Assembly: GCA_024305745.1 (NCBI GenBank)
Contig: JAHRBS010000003.1
Coordinates: 1-64,000, forward strand
DNA length: 64,000 bases
Source: Polyporus tsugae
Lineage: Eukaryota > Basidiomycota > Agaricomycetes > Polyporales > Polyporaceae
Direction of reading: 5' to 3'
In this document: one piece after another, positions 11,283 to 21,085 of the stretch
Layout: every line of letters starts with the position of its first letter
How positions within the stretch are numbered: position 1 is the stretch's first letter
Program-made: the position numbers and the translations under genes
The notes under the pieces: model-generated
Told to the model about the DNA's origin: nothing
Seen by the model: only the letters and a program-made list of their open reading frames with translations
Database searches by the model: none

Positions 11283-12134
11283 TGCGAGGATGCAGTCTCA
11301 CTGCGTTCTCGCACATATCATATACCTCACTTTCCCATCCAACTCCTGCGAGAACGCAGGACACCTGCTACCTCGCACCAATGCTGCGAGATAGCAGTTG
11401 CCCTGCATTCTCGCAATCGTTCACAGTGTCTGCCTCTGCCAACGTTGCGAGAACGCAGTTCGCCTGCAACCTCGCACCGTATGTCCATTCTTTGCGAGAA
11501 TGCAGTTCACCTGCATTCTCGCACTCATCTGTTTCACGCACTCATACAACCACTGCGAGGTTGCAGTCGCCCTGCGTTCTCGCAGTCGATCTCACCCATC
11601 CGTGCGAGAACGCAGTTCTCCTGCATCCTCGCAGTCGCCCACGTCAACTCATGTGTATACTGCGAGGTTGCAGTCGCCCTGCTTTCTCGCACCGTATCGA
11701 CACTTCTCGTCGCTTGCGGGAACGCAGGCCACCTGCTACCCCGCAGTGAATCATATATTATATATGTCCGTGAATGCTCCGTGATAGCATATGCCCTGCG
11801 TTCTCGCAGTCATTCACAATATCTACCTCCGTGAACATTGCGAGAACGCAGTTCACCTGCGACCTCGCATCGTATGTCCGTTCCTTGCGAGAATGCAGTT
11901 CACCTGCAATCTCGCACTCTTCTGTTGGACACATTCCTGTAAACGCTGCGAGATTGCAGTCGCCCTGCTTTCTCGCAGTTGATCTCACGCATTGGTGCGA
12001 GAACGCAGTTGCCCTGCTACCTCGCACCTTATGTGCATTCCTTGCGAGAACGCAGTTCTCCTGCAATCTCGCAGTCACCCGCTTGATGCACTCGTGTAAA
12101 CGCTGCGAGGTTGCAGTCGCCCTGCTTTCTCGCA
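11283..12134. repeat. Palindrome cluster 4: sixteen 31-bp elements upstream of gene B
   Basis: Unit starts: 11283, 11347, 11385, 11446, 11493, 11554, 11603, 11661, 11715, 11778 (left arm decayed), 11839, 11886, 11947, 11996, 12043, 12104; each is 31 bp. Centre-to-centre distances are 38-64 bp. A higher-order period of 393 bp relates 11385/11446/11493/11554/11603 to 11778/11839/11886/11947/11996. A 157-bp period relates 11839/11886/11947 to 11996/12043/12104. The cluster starts about 220 bp upstream of the gene B start codon, so it probably spans its promoter region. Confidence 0.93.
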
Positions 12135-12203
12135 GGTTTTCGGGATTCATGTGGCCATAACCTAGGTCTAACCATAATCCCCCCCAACTTTGCACCCTTT
12201 AAA

Positions 12204-12540
12204 TGTAATGACCATGCAGGTTGGCACATCATTGCAATATGAGCCAGGTCTAACACCGGACCTGTCCGTCCTGGACGGACACCTGCGGGACTGCCCTTGC
12301 CCCACCACATGTGCGTGGTCCTATACTCGGCTGTCCGTCCAGGACGGATACCCCTGCTCTGCCCCCCGCTCTCCTCTATCTTCCCACCCTTATCCTCTTT
12401 ATATCCTCCTTGCTCACTCCATCAATGTGGATGTAAGTCCACTTACCACTCCGATTCTCAGTTGCTAATACCGGACTCCTTACTCCCTTATCACATCCGA
12501 CTTACTGTTCTCTTTGTACGGTGCTGGCGCTAATGGTCCC
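12204..12540. mobile_element. Candidate solo LTR or LTR fragment
   Basis: A stretch starting TGTAATGACC, containing a TATA-like TTTATATCC followed by a CT-rich block, and then a stretch ending near TTTGTAC. This resembles the layout of fungal LTRs. No clear CA-3' end, target-site duplication, polymerase or second LTR is visible, so the call is tentative. It lies directly beside palindrome cluster 4. Confidence 0.25.
12263..12350. repeat. Two 19-bp palindromes
   Basis: TGTCCGTCCTGGACGGACA at 12263-12281 is a perfect inverted repeat around a single central base. A second copy with one mismatch lies at 12332-12350. They do not match the 31-bp family. They could be protein-binding sites within the putative LTR. 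Confidence 0.7.
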
Positions 12541-12713
12541 TCGCTTAGGAGCCAAGCGCTTAGCGCTGGCTAGGCAGGCACTTAGTGCTGTTTAGCCGGT
12601 CGCTTAGGAGGGCTAAACCCTACCCTAGGGGTTATTTCATCCCTAGGGATAGAGGGCTGAGATGTTCCCATAACCCTGTTCCCCAACTGGGGGGCCAAGC
12701 CCTTGGTTTTCAT

Positions 12714-13127
12714 TTAGTGACCCCTTATAAAAGGCCTGTTAAGATGCATATTATTCCCAATAATCTCGGCTAGTTTCCGGGCATGCTGTCCCACCCCGGT
12801 TGACAAGGGACCAGCTTCCGGGGTGTGCACGCGGGCTCTGATATCAAACGCACCATCGGAAACTCGGGACAGCGCGTCAAGAAAGTCCGAGAGGCCAATT
12901 GGATCCAGATCTGCTGTGAGATCATCTTCCTCAGCTTCCAATCCTTCCTCGGCTTCCGCCTCCTTCTGCATCTTCCGCTTCCGCTTCTTCCGTTCCGCGT
13001 CCTTCTTCATGCAGGCCGCGCATAGCTTGGACAACTCGCCTTGTGCTCCCTTGCGGCGCACTGGGGGGAACTCGGAGAGAGATTTGCGGGCATGGCACTG
13101 GCTGCAAACCTTCTCCTCGGCAGCCAT
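12714..13127 (-). CDS. Zinc-binding CxxC-CxxC protein, probably a fragment
   Basis: The ATG at 13127 opens a 137-residue frame. It begins with CSQCHARKSLSEFP and LSKLCAACMKKD, a paired CxxC zinc-ribbon-like motif, followed by a strongly charged KKRKRK stretch and acidic residues, then DLDPIGLSDFLDAL. From general memory, proteins with this start form a large repeated, possibly transposon-linked family in agaricomycetes and are usually several hundred residues long. Here similarity appears to stop near 12780, where the sequence turns into AT-richer non-coding DNA, so a truncated copy is likely. Confidence 0.5.
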   Translation of the reverse strand: MAAEEKVCSQCHARKSLSEFPPVRRKGAQGELSKLCAACMKKDAERKKRKRKMQKEAEAEEGLEAEEDDLTADLDPIGLSDFLDALSRVSDGAFDIRARVHTPEAGPLSTGVGQHARKLAEIIGNNMHLNRPFIRGH

Positions 13128-13469
13128 AGAGCGCTATTCGTGAGAAGCTAGCAACCAGAGAAGCTCGGAAGCACAGACTGTTACGTACATGGAACCGGCC
13201 CAGACCAGAGGTGAAAAGTTTGATTTACCGAAAAGGTAATGGCCGAGAAGCCCGACGGCCGGTGGTAAGCTCGCATTATTAGTCCAAGTAAGAACCTGAT
13301 TGTATTCGGACTACAAACGTTCGATCTAATGGACATTATAAGCCGTACTTAATGCGTCGACTTATCCACCGCATTTGGCAGTCGGCGCTTATCTGCTCAG
13401 CCACAGCGGAGTCTGAACAGGCATGGACGATCGGGTGGGAGATTAACGCCAAGTTACATCGCCGCAGAG
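13128..13469. other. Intergenic, no gene seen
   Basis: No recognisable coding or repeat structure between the zinc-binding fragment and the NTPase relic. Confidence 0.5.
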
Positions 13470-13790
13470 GTTCTGCAGCGAGCACCTACTACGTCCTCTT
13501 CGGGGTCATCCACCTCGAGCCAGGTTGCGGCAGTCAAGCGCCGGGTTAGGTTCAAATGCACTGCCTGACGAGTCCGGACCTGCCTTCATCGCTCGCGGAC
13601 GCTCCCGTCGATTCGAAATCTCGCCAGGACGGTGTCGGTAAGCCTGGGCTGCCGAGTCGCGCTAGCAACCGCAACCAAGAGGTTTGCCACCCCCGCTACA
13701 GCATGCCAACCGCCTACGGCTGCTCTCCTGCGGTCTATGGAGTCATTGGAAAACGCGATTTCGACATCTATATCTATAAGCACGTGGCCT
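13470..13790 (+). pseudogene. Internally deleted relic of the Crinkler-like NTPase family
   Basis: 13470-13560 matches exon 2 and its flanking intron sequence of the full-length NTPase gene at 27990-31219 (KVLQRAPTTSSSG-type coding, acceptor CCGCAG, and the same following intron start). From about 13570 it matches the distant C-terminal coding part (ASNRNQEV, then YGCSPAVYGVIGK). The roughly 2.4 kb between them in the intact gene is missing. The same join is present in the copy at 36236-36835, so this deletion derivative was itself duplicated. Confidence 0.75.
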
Positions 13791-13899
13791 TGCACGCTAC
13801 AAGGGGCCGGGGTTGTTCCGCTGCACCACAATGGCCAGTCTACGACGGGCGGACCGTGTCATCGCCAACACCGGGCTTGACCTCGCCTCTCAGGCCTCA

Positions 13900-15614
13900 T
13901 CAGCCACGATAATACCTCGTCGGGACGAAAGGCATCGGGGTCAAGACTGCATTGCGCAGCTTGTTCCTGACGTCCACCTGGACCTCGGTGCCCTTCTTGT
14001 GCCACCCGCTCTTTACATACGCCATTGCAATGTTCTTCCCGAGCGAAGGCGAGGGGATGCCGGACGTGACGGTACCTAGGAGGACGACATGAGCGTGGAA
14101 CGCGCTAGTACAGAGACAAATAGCATACCAATCTGTTCATTGCCGGATGGCGCGAAGATCTTTGCGCCCTCTGTAGGAGGGCCGCACAAAAGTATCAACA
14201 TAGAATCAGCCACAAACAGATGGATGCGAAGTCTACTTACGTCGGGCAGGAGCACCATCGACCGTTAGGCCGATTCGTCTCCTCGGAGGACCCTCTTTGA
14301 GGTGTTTCCTAACACCCTCTGCGCCGATGAAGTCGCCATTCTCCCGCCGGTCCTTGCCTACAAGAGTGCATTGAGCCTTGCAAGTCAACAGAAGTGGCGA
14401 ACGTCGCTTACCGATGACCCATGTCAAACCAGCCTCGACTGGTGTCGTACCCTCGTCAAGATCCTGCCCGTACAGGCACATACCAGCCTCCAGACGTAAG
14501 CTGTCTCGTGCTCCGAGACCAGTGAGCTGGACGGGTGACTTTGAGAGCAGGCGAGCGACCTCGACAGTGTGCGAGGGCGGTATCGATATCTAGAGAAGAC
14601 AGCGCCATCAGTTGCTCTACAAGGAACAATAACAAAACGGAGCGTGCACGTACCTCAAAGCCATCCTCACCCGTGTACCCGCCTCGCGCGACATGGAGAT
14701 TAAACCCCTCGATCGGAACGAAGGCGCTCCTCCCGAAAGTAAGCCCGCGCAGGTCGAATGACGTTAACCCCTGCAAATACTGCGCCGCCTCGGGCCCTAC
14801 AGCAGCCCTTCTACCTCACCAAGACGTAAACTCCAGCGAGTGAGGGGACGCACCTTGCAGGGCGAGCAAGCCCCAGTCTTCGAGGACCTCGTGCTCGACC
14901 TTGCCTTCGGACCTGGCTTTTTCTCCAGAGTTCCACTCCTCGAGCTTCTCCTCGAACCACGCGAGATCACGGTCCCGGCGGCCGGCATTGGTGACGACGT
15001 AGAACGCGTCGTCTGCGTGCTTGGTGATGACGGTATCGTCGATGATGCCGCCGCGCTCGTTGAGGAGCACGGAAAGTGTCGAGCTGTAAGGCGCGAGTGT
15101 GCCGAGCGAGGAGGGGGTGAGCCATTCGAGGAAGGCGGTGGCAGTAGGACCACGGAAACTGCGGGGGAAAAAGTGAATCAAGGACCAGGAGGAGTGGGGA
15201 TGGGGTCCGTACTTTGACTGCACCATATGCCCTACGTCGAACAGGCCGACAGAGTTGCGGACGTGATGATGGCTGGCAACTGTTCGAAACGCGATGCGCT
15301 GAGCCGAGGAGGGCGGGTTATCTGGCATGAGAGGAGGCGCACCTGCACCGACGCTGCCGTAGGAGAGCGGCATGGAGTAACCGGCAAAGGGCACCATTTT
15401 TGCGCCGCTGGAGACATGGAAATCATACAACCCCGTCTTCCTGAGCTATGTGGGGTCGAATCAGCGCAATAGAGAGCGCGCGGCGGGGACGAGAACATAC
15501 CGGAGCATCCGTCGAGGTGGCCATCCATCGCGCACTCGGGACCAGACGGCCAGCTCGCGCGACCGATGCGCGTGAGCGCGAGAGGCTAGTCCTAGACACG
15601 AGAATGGCAGCCAT
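13900..15614 (-). CDS. GCV1: Aminomethyltransferase, glycine cleavage T protein
   Basis: Transfers the aminomethyl carbon from lipoyl-H protein to tetrahydrofolate, releasing ammonia, in the mitochondrial glycine cleavage complex. Eight exons (15614-15501, 15445-15213, 15158-14854, 14796-14654, 14589-14412, 14357-14241, 14170-14129, 14075-13900) sum to 1308 nt, or 435 aa, close to the family length. The N terminus is rich in Arg/Ser/Ala, as expected for a mitochondrial presequence. Family signatures include [43 protein letters not shown] and [10 protein letters not shown] (the folate and GcvT signatures). The C-terminal part is the GCV_T C domain ending in [10 protein letters not shown]. It is divergently arranged with ALG5. 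The introns are 53-70 nt. I am confident of the identity. Confidence 0.95.
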
Positions 15615-15889
15615 AAGAGAGAGGGATGAGAGAGAGGGCGGACGAGGCAGGAAACTGGGGCGGGGCCGGTGTGCGGACGTCGGAGAGCCGACGCGCTGGC
15701 GTCTATCTTATATCTCTTTATGATTAGATGGGTTTACACCGACGTGGCAAATCAGCTCGCTGCGAAACGCGATGTACGCGGTGTCGCTCACCGTCATTCA
15801 CACCTGCGGCCATCCTCTCGTTTCTTCTCTTTCGCTCATGCCGACCTGACCGCCCCGGCTCTTCCACAACACTCAACTCGTATTTCATC
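15615..15889. promoter_or_regulatory. Shared divergent promoter region of GCV1 and ALG5
   Basis: The two start codons are 275 bp apart on opposite strands, so both promoters must lie in or overlap this interval. No specific element was recognised. Confidence 0.55.
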
Positions 15890-17222
15890 ATGGACAACTC
15901 ATCGCTCCTTTACGGCGGGCTTGGCCTCCTCGCCGCCACGCTTGGCACAGTACGTCCCTGCTCCTGCATGCTTCGGGTCATCTAGCAAGAGGGATTCGGT
16001 CTACATGAGAGGCTGGCTGGGATGGTAGACGGACGACGCGCAGTGATGAGCACCAGATCATCCTTGTTCTAAGACTCGCGGGCCACTTGCTTGCGAGTGC
16101 GCGCCGCGAGGTTGACGATCCTACATGGTTAGGTCGACTTCTGTCGCCGTGCTGAGCGCGTCGTTTTCTCTATCATCCTGCGTTTGTCAACACATTTGTT
16201 GTCGCATCCGTGCTGATGGTATTCCCAATTCTACAGGCGTACACACTCTTGGTCCTCTGGTCACCGGACATCATCGTTCCTAGGTCCTCCGAAAAGACAT
16301 ACCGCTCCGCACGCAAGCCCTCCGCCCGCCTTCCTCTCGGCTCCGTAGCCGACTCACCCTCGGTAGACCTCACCGTCGTCATCCCTGCATATAACGAGAC
16401 CGCCCGGCTGCCGACCATGTTTTCCACCACGCTCGCGCACCTCGAGTCGACCCGCTCTTCCCGCTCGTACGAGGTGCTCGTCGTCGATGACGGGTCGCGC
16501 GACGGCACGGCAGACCTCGCGCTCAAGCTCGGTGCGCAGTACCCGCAGAGCGAGGTCCGCGTGGTCGTCCTCGAGAAGAACGTGGGCAAGGGCGGCGCGG
16601 TGCGCCACGGGATGCTGCACGGGCGAGGGAAGCGGCTGCTGATGGTCGACGCGGATGGGGCGAGTCGGTTCGAGGACCTGGAGGCGCTGTGGAAAGCGAT
16701 GGACGAGATTTCGCCCGGGGGTGAGGCGGCGGTCGTCGTCGGCAGCCGCGCGCACTTGGTCAAGACGGAAGCGGTCGTCAAGGTTCGTATCCCTGCCTTC
16801 TCCTCTCCGCACGTACGCACGGATTGAATTCCTACTTGCTCGCGTGCCCCCAGCGCTCATTCATCCGGAACGTGCTCATGTACGGCCTGCACACGATTCT
16901 GCGCATCGTCGGGGTTGGACACATCCGGGACACGCAATGCGGCTTCAAGTTGTTCTCACGTCGGGCGGCGCAGCAGATCTTCCCGTACCAGCACTTAGCG
17001 ACGTGGATTTTCGACGTAGAGCTGCTGTTGCTGGCGAAGGAACATGGGATGGCGGTGGCCGAGGTGCCCATTGAATGGCACGAGGTGTCGGGGAGCAAGC
17101 TGCATGTCTTGGCAGACTCGCTGCAGATGCTGCGAGACCTGGTTATCCTGCGGGCGAACCTGGTTCTCGGACGGTGGAAGGTGCCTGCGCCGAAGGGACG
17201 GGAGAATGGGAAGAGGAGGTAG
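15890..17222 (+). CDS. ALG5: Dolichyl-phosphate beta-glucosyltransferase
   Basis: Makes dolichyl-phosphate glucose from UDP-glucose at the ER membrane for the lipid-linked N-glycan precursor. Three exons (15890-15949, 16237-16782, 16854-17222) give 975 nt, or 324 aa, the usual Alg5 length. The N terminus is hydrophobic (membrane anchor). The GT2 fold follows, with VVIPAYNE, VDDGSRDGT, MVDADGASRFED (metal and nucleotide-sugar region) and DTQCGFKLFSR, which separate Alg5/Dpm1-type enzymes from other GT2 proteins. Intron 1 (287 nt) is unusually long. The splice chosen keeps frame, but a different small 5' exon cannot be excluded. Confidence 0.92.
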
Positions 17223-18156
17223 TCTACCTACATGTGATAGAGAGAGGGAGCGCATACTATTACTTGGTTGTAAGTCATCCTCGCCCCAGCACGGCATGAT
17301 TCTTGGAGATGAGATGATAAGTAGGTGGCCCTAACGACTGGGTGACAAGGACATTTGTATTTTGGTCATGAGAGACATTTGAGCGTGGAGACATTCCCAG
17401 AAGCGGTCCAATGGCAGTTGGGGACGGGCCTGGACTTGGGCCTGGCGCTGGCGGTGATACATGGCGAATAAGTAACAAGTACGTCAGACTGTGAGGCCCA
17501 GAGCGATGCGCTCGTGTTTACAGTATCCTGACGCACATGCTAGGGTGGTGGCAGAGGTGCGAATGGCAGAGAGCGGACGGACTGGGACGGAGAATGTGGT
17601 TTGGGCAAGCATTACTAACTCCGTCAATATCGGAGAGGGCCAGGCACGGGGGCTGTGATTGGACAAAATTGACCGGGACGTGAGGATTGGGCGATCACTC
17701 CCGCTTGCCATTGGCCGCAGCCACGCGTCCAATCGCGTCGTTTCTCAACTCCCGCGAGAAATATTGCATGATATTCGATACACCGCCAGCCCAACTTTAC
17801 AGACGGGTGGGAAGAGACGAGAAGAGTGCGGAGATGAGAGGGGCGGCTCAGTCGCGGAGAACTCTCGGGGTCGTCGAGGATTGCCAGTGGCCATGGGCGG
17901 TGATGGAGGAGGAAGAAGGGGTCGTCGCAGCCTGGACCTGATATGGGATGGGATGCACGGGCTGGGCTTTGTCGGGGACGATGCCGATGGCGGACAGAGG
18001 AGGGCTAAGGCCGGCAAAGGCCTCTGAGCTAAGCCTGGCCTGGACTCGGACTCGAGGTCGCCCATCGAACGCAGTCTGGCTGTGAGTCCCCCCCTGGAAT
18101 ATATATCGACATTCGTAAGTACTCGCTGCCCGCTGTCCCCTCCCAGCCCTCCTGAC
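17223..18156. other. Intergenic, no gene seen
   Basis: Contains the ALG5 3' flank and the promoter and leader of the Ett1/Nro1-like gene. A TATATAT-like stretch sits near 18100. Other frames show no protein character. Confidence 0.5.
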
Positions 18157-20466
18157 ATGCTCGCCTTCATGCCCCCGCCTCTCCCCGTCCCCGTCCCAGT
18201 CCCAGTCCTCCCCCGCTCCCTCAAGCGTCCCCGTGGCCTCTGGAAGCAGCGCCGCCTCGAAGCGGTCCAGGCCCCCCCGTCCCCCTGGCCGCTAAAGGAA
18301 ACCGTCTCCCACGACTGGCGCGCTCACCGGTTCACCTCCGGATCCGGCTCCCCGCGCCCGAGCCATTCGCCCACCCCGACTCTCGTCCAGCTCCGCTCCC
18401 CCTCCGCCTCCTCCCACAGATCCCTCACCCCAGCCCTCGACACCGACGTCGACACCGACCACGACAAAGACGACGTTCACAGCGTCTCCTCCGCCTCTTC
18501 AAAACGCAGACGCCTCTCTGGCCACTTTGCGTCCGACTCGGAACTCACACCCTCGCCGACTTCCGGATCCGCCCACGCCTGCGAATCTATAACCTCCCCG
18601 TCTCCCTTCCCCTCTCATGCCATCCTTCCACCTCCCCGCTCCCCTCCCATTCCCCCAGCCTCCATGTCCCCCCAACTCATTGCTCGCTCCGTCTCAGCCG
18701 CTACCTCTGCTTCAAACGCTTCATCCAAGTCCAAGCCACGCCGACTCACCCTCGACACCCCTCCCCGCTCGCCCGATTACGAAGATTGGGAGAATCTAAA
18801 GGAGCTCTTTGCCAGAGCTGCCGACCGTTATGACGGTATGTCTTGCCCTCGTCCCGCCTCGATTGTATCCGCAAATGCTGATCCTCCTCTCCTAGCCGAT
18901 GACTTTCCAGAGGCCGTTCCCCTCCTCCGTGCCGTCAGTCGCGAATGTCATCGCTTTCTCATCGACCACCCAGACCCCTCGGCCGTCTACGCCGATCCAA
19001 GACAAAACCGTTCCAGTAGATCCCCCGAAGCGATCACTCCCACCGAGGAACGTCTCCATCGCGATTGGGACTCTGACGTCGACACGCCCAGCGTCGCCAG
19101 CTGGTCCTCCCGCCGACGTACTAGCATGGCCGTCCCTACCTCTCGGTACGTTCCCCCCTCCAAAACGTCAGATAGTACGCGCGCTCACACCGATCCCCGT
19201 TATTTTGATAGACACACGGAACTTCCCACTGCATTTCACGCCATTTTTGGCACGTCCCTCTTCCTCATGGGAAACCTCGTATCACAGGACCCTTCGATCG
19301 TCCTTCCAGGCGAACCCGACGCGCCTTCGACGTACTGGCTTGCAGCTCTAGACGTCTTCGAAACGGGTGAGAACCTACCGAGCCGGATAGGCGGAAACGG
19401 CCTTGATACCACCGAGGACTGGCGCATGGCCATCGTATGGGGAAGGACCCTCGTCTGCCTCGCCGATGAGAAGGTGACCCACAACATGACGATAGCCAAG
19501 GAACAGGCCAAGGCTTCCTCCGCGGCCTCCAACGAGTTCTGTTACTATCCCATGGGTTCAGCATTCCCCATGTCCGAGCCGCACTGGCCCCCATCATCCC
19601 CGTTCCACGCGATCGCCCGGTTCCGCCCGCCTGTCACCCGCCGGATGAGCTTGTACTCGGCCTCGGCGCACGATATCATGGTTCTCGCCATGGACCAGTT
19701 CTCGCGTGGCATTTTCCACATGCCCCATCCACACTACTCGCATGCGCACAACCCATCATTCGTCCACACCCCCGGGACGATGGCCGGTGCGTGCCAGAAC
19801 TCGAACTACTTCTCGTCTGCTTCCGCGCCGCCTTCGCACTATGCCTCGCCCTACGTGCCATCCTCAGATCCGCTCGTCTCCTTTTCGCGACCCAAGGAGC
19901 TCTTCACGATCGCGTCCGAAGTGCTCGGCGTCGCTGAGCGCCTCGTCTCCGGTACACATCGGCACTACTGGGCTTCGTGGGCGGACTCGGTCTTCAATCA
20001 GATGAAGAACGAAGCGGACATGGACGCCTGGCGGGCCCCGATCCTCTCCGCGCGCGGCCGCTGCTGGCTCGTCATGGGCTCCGCGCCCGTCGACGAGATG
20101 GAAGCGGCGCTGGAAGCCGGCGACCTGGAAGTGCTACACACGCCGGAAGCGGAGGAAGCGCGCGAAGGCCTGGCGATGGCGATCTCGTTCTTCGAGCGGG
20201 CAAAGGCGCAGACCGCGGACGCGATGCCGACGAGCGCGGGCGATCACGAGGGGGCGGGAGACGACGTGTCGCCGCTGCTCGCGGAGGCGCTGCTCGTGCT
20301 GGCGAACCTGACGGCGGATGAGAACAAGCGCGAGGAGCTGTACACGCGCGCGCAGGCGGAGGCGGGCGAGGACCTGAAGCTGGACCCGGTGGACGCCCCG
20401 ATACCGATATCTCGAACCTCGACGTCCGACGCCGACGCCGACGACGTGATGGACACGTCGATGTGA
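18157..20466 (+). CDS. Ett1/Nro1 family TPR-like nuclear protein
   Basis: Three exons (18157-18835, 18896-19145, 19212-20466) give 2184 nt, or 727 aa; both introns are multiples of three but carry clear GTATGT...TAG and GTACGT...TAG ends. Residues 1-210 are Pro/Ser-rich and basic, with KRRRLS (probable nuclear signal). The conserved part begins at ENLKELFARAADRYDADDF and continues with EAVPLLRAVSRECHRFL, ELPTAFHAIFGTSLFLMGNL and near the end LAEALLVLANLTADENKR, the pattern I associate with the Nro1/Ett1 helical-repeat family. In yeasts these proteins influence translation termination or Ofd1/Sre1 oxygen signalling, and that role here is inferred. An earlier in-frame GTG exists, but 18157 is the first ATG. 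Confidence 0.75.
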   Translation: MLAFMPPPLPVPVPVPVLPRSLKRPRGLWKQRRLEAVQAPPSPWPLKETVSHDWRAHRFTSGSGSPRPSHSPTPTLVQLRSPSASSHRSLTPALDTDVDTDHDKDDVHSVSSASSKRRRLSGHFASDSELTPSPTSGSAHACESITSPSPFPSHAILPPPRSPPIPPASMSPQLIARSVSAATSASNASSKSKPRRLTLDTPPRSPDYEDWENLKELFARAADRYDGMSCPRPASIVSANADPPLLADDFPEAVPLLRAVSRECHRFLIDHPDPSAVYADPRQNRSSRSPEAITPTEERLHRDWDSDVDTPSVASWSSRRRTSMAVPTSRYVPPSKTSDSTRAHTDPRYFDRHTELPTAFHAIFGTSLFLMGNLVSQDPSIVLPGEPDAPSTYWLAALDVFETGENLPSRIGGNGLDTTEDWRMAIVWGRTLVCLADEKVTHNMTIAKEQAKASSAASNEFCYYPMGSAFPMSEPHWPPSSPFHAIARFRPPVTRRMSLYSASAHDIMVLAMDQFSRGIFHMPHPHYSHAHNPSFVHTPGTMAGACQNSNYFSSASAPPSHYASPYVPSSDPLVSFSRPKELFTIASEVLGVAERLVSGTHRHYWASWADSVFNQMKNEADMDAWRAPILSARGRCWLVMGSAPVDEMEAALEAGDLEVLHTPEAEEAREGLAMAISFFERAKAQTADAMPTSAGDHEGAGDDVSPLLAEALLVLANLTADENKREELYTRAQAEAGEDLKLDPVDAPIPISRTSTSDADADDVMDTSM

Positions 20467-21085
20467 GTCAGCGCGGCGACTGGCGGCGGGTCTCGACTGG
20501 TCTCGCCTTGCGCGTTTCGTAGGTGGCGGCGCGGCCTGTGACTGGCGTCTGGGACGTTTTCGTTTTCGATTGGACTGGGATCGACACTAGCAGCATTGTT
20601 ATCATTATTTGCTCATCTCTAGGAATCATGGCTATCGTATGGCGCAGCGTAATCCCAATCCACGGGTGCTCTGGATTTCATAGCGTACACATCGTTAACG
20701 TTCACCTACATCTATACCGCTCTGCTTCGCTGTCCTGCACTTGTACAGTACTCATATGACATATCTGTGTCGCCCGTCCCCTGCAGGAGCTGCGCGTGGT
20801 GGCATACATGGCTTGCGTGCCACCCGTTCCCCTGAGGGCTTCGTCTGGTGTGCATCGCGAACGTTGAGGGTCGTCGTCAAGCTTAACTTGAGGAAGGTGA
20901 CGGGCGCTTGATGGGTGGTGCGTGTACGAGGTTAGGGTTGCGATGGGACGCGGTGATAGCCTCCTCGACCTCGCCCGGCTCTGGCTCAACTTTCTGCTAT
21001 CTCACCACCAGCTTCTCCTAGTCAAAGATCCTACTTACACCCAGCGGAAAGCGACTAGCCCGCGAACGCTCTTCATCTGAACGCC
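20467..21085. other. Intergenic, no gene seen
   Basis: 3' flank of the Ett1-like gene and promoter of coronin, both on the + strand. No repeat or RNA gene recognised. Confidence 0.5.

Noticed and set aside
11283..12134. CRISPR array
   Set aside because: The regular spacing suggested it, but the repeat core and spacing vary, spacers recur in blocks, the units also sit in introns, and the genome is eukaryotic with no cas genes.
11445..12160. Open frames through palindrome cluster 4 on both strands
   Set aside because: They exist because the repeat lacks stops in several phases. The translations are repetitive and unlike any protein.
12541..12680. Internal telomere-like sequence (AAACCCTACCCTAGGGG)
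   Set aside because: Only one imperfect unit; it looks like part of local inverted repeats such as AGCGCTTAGCGCT.
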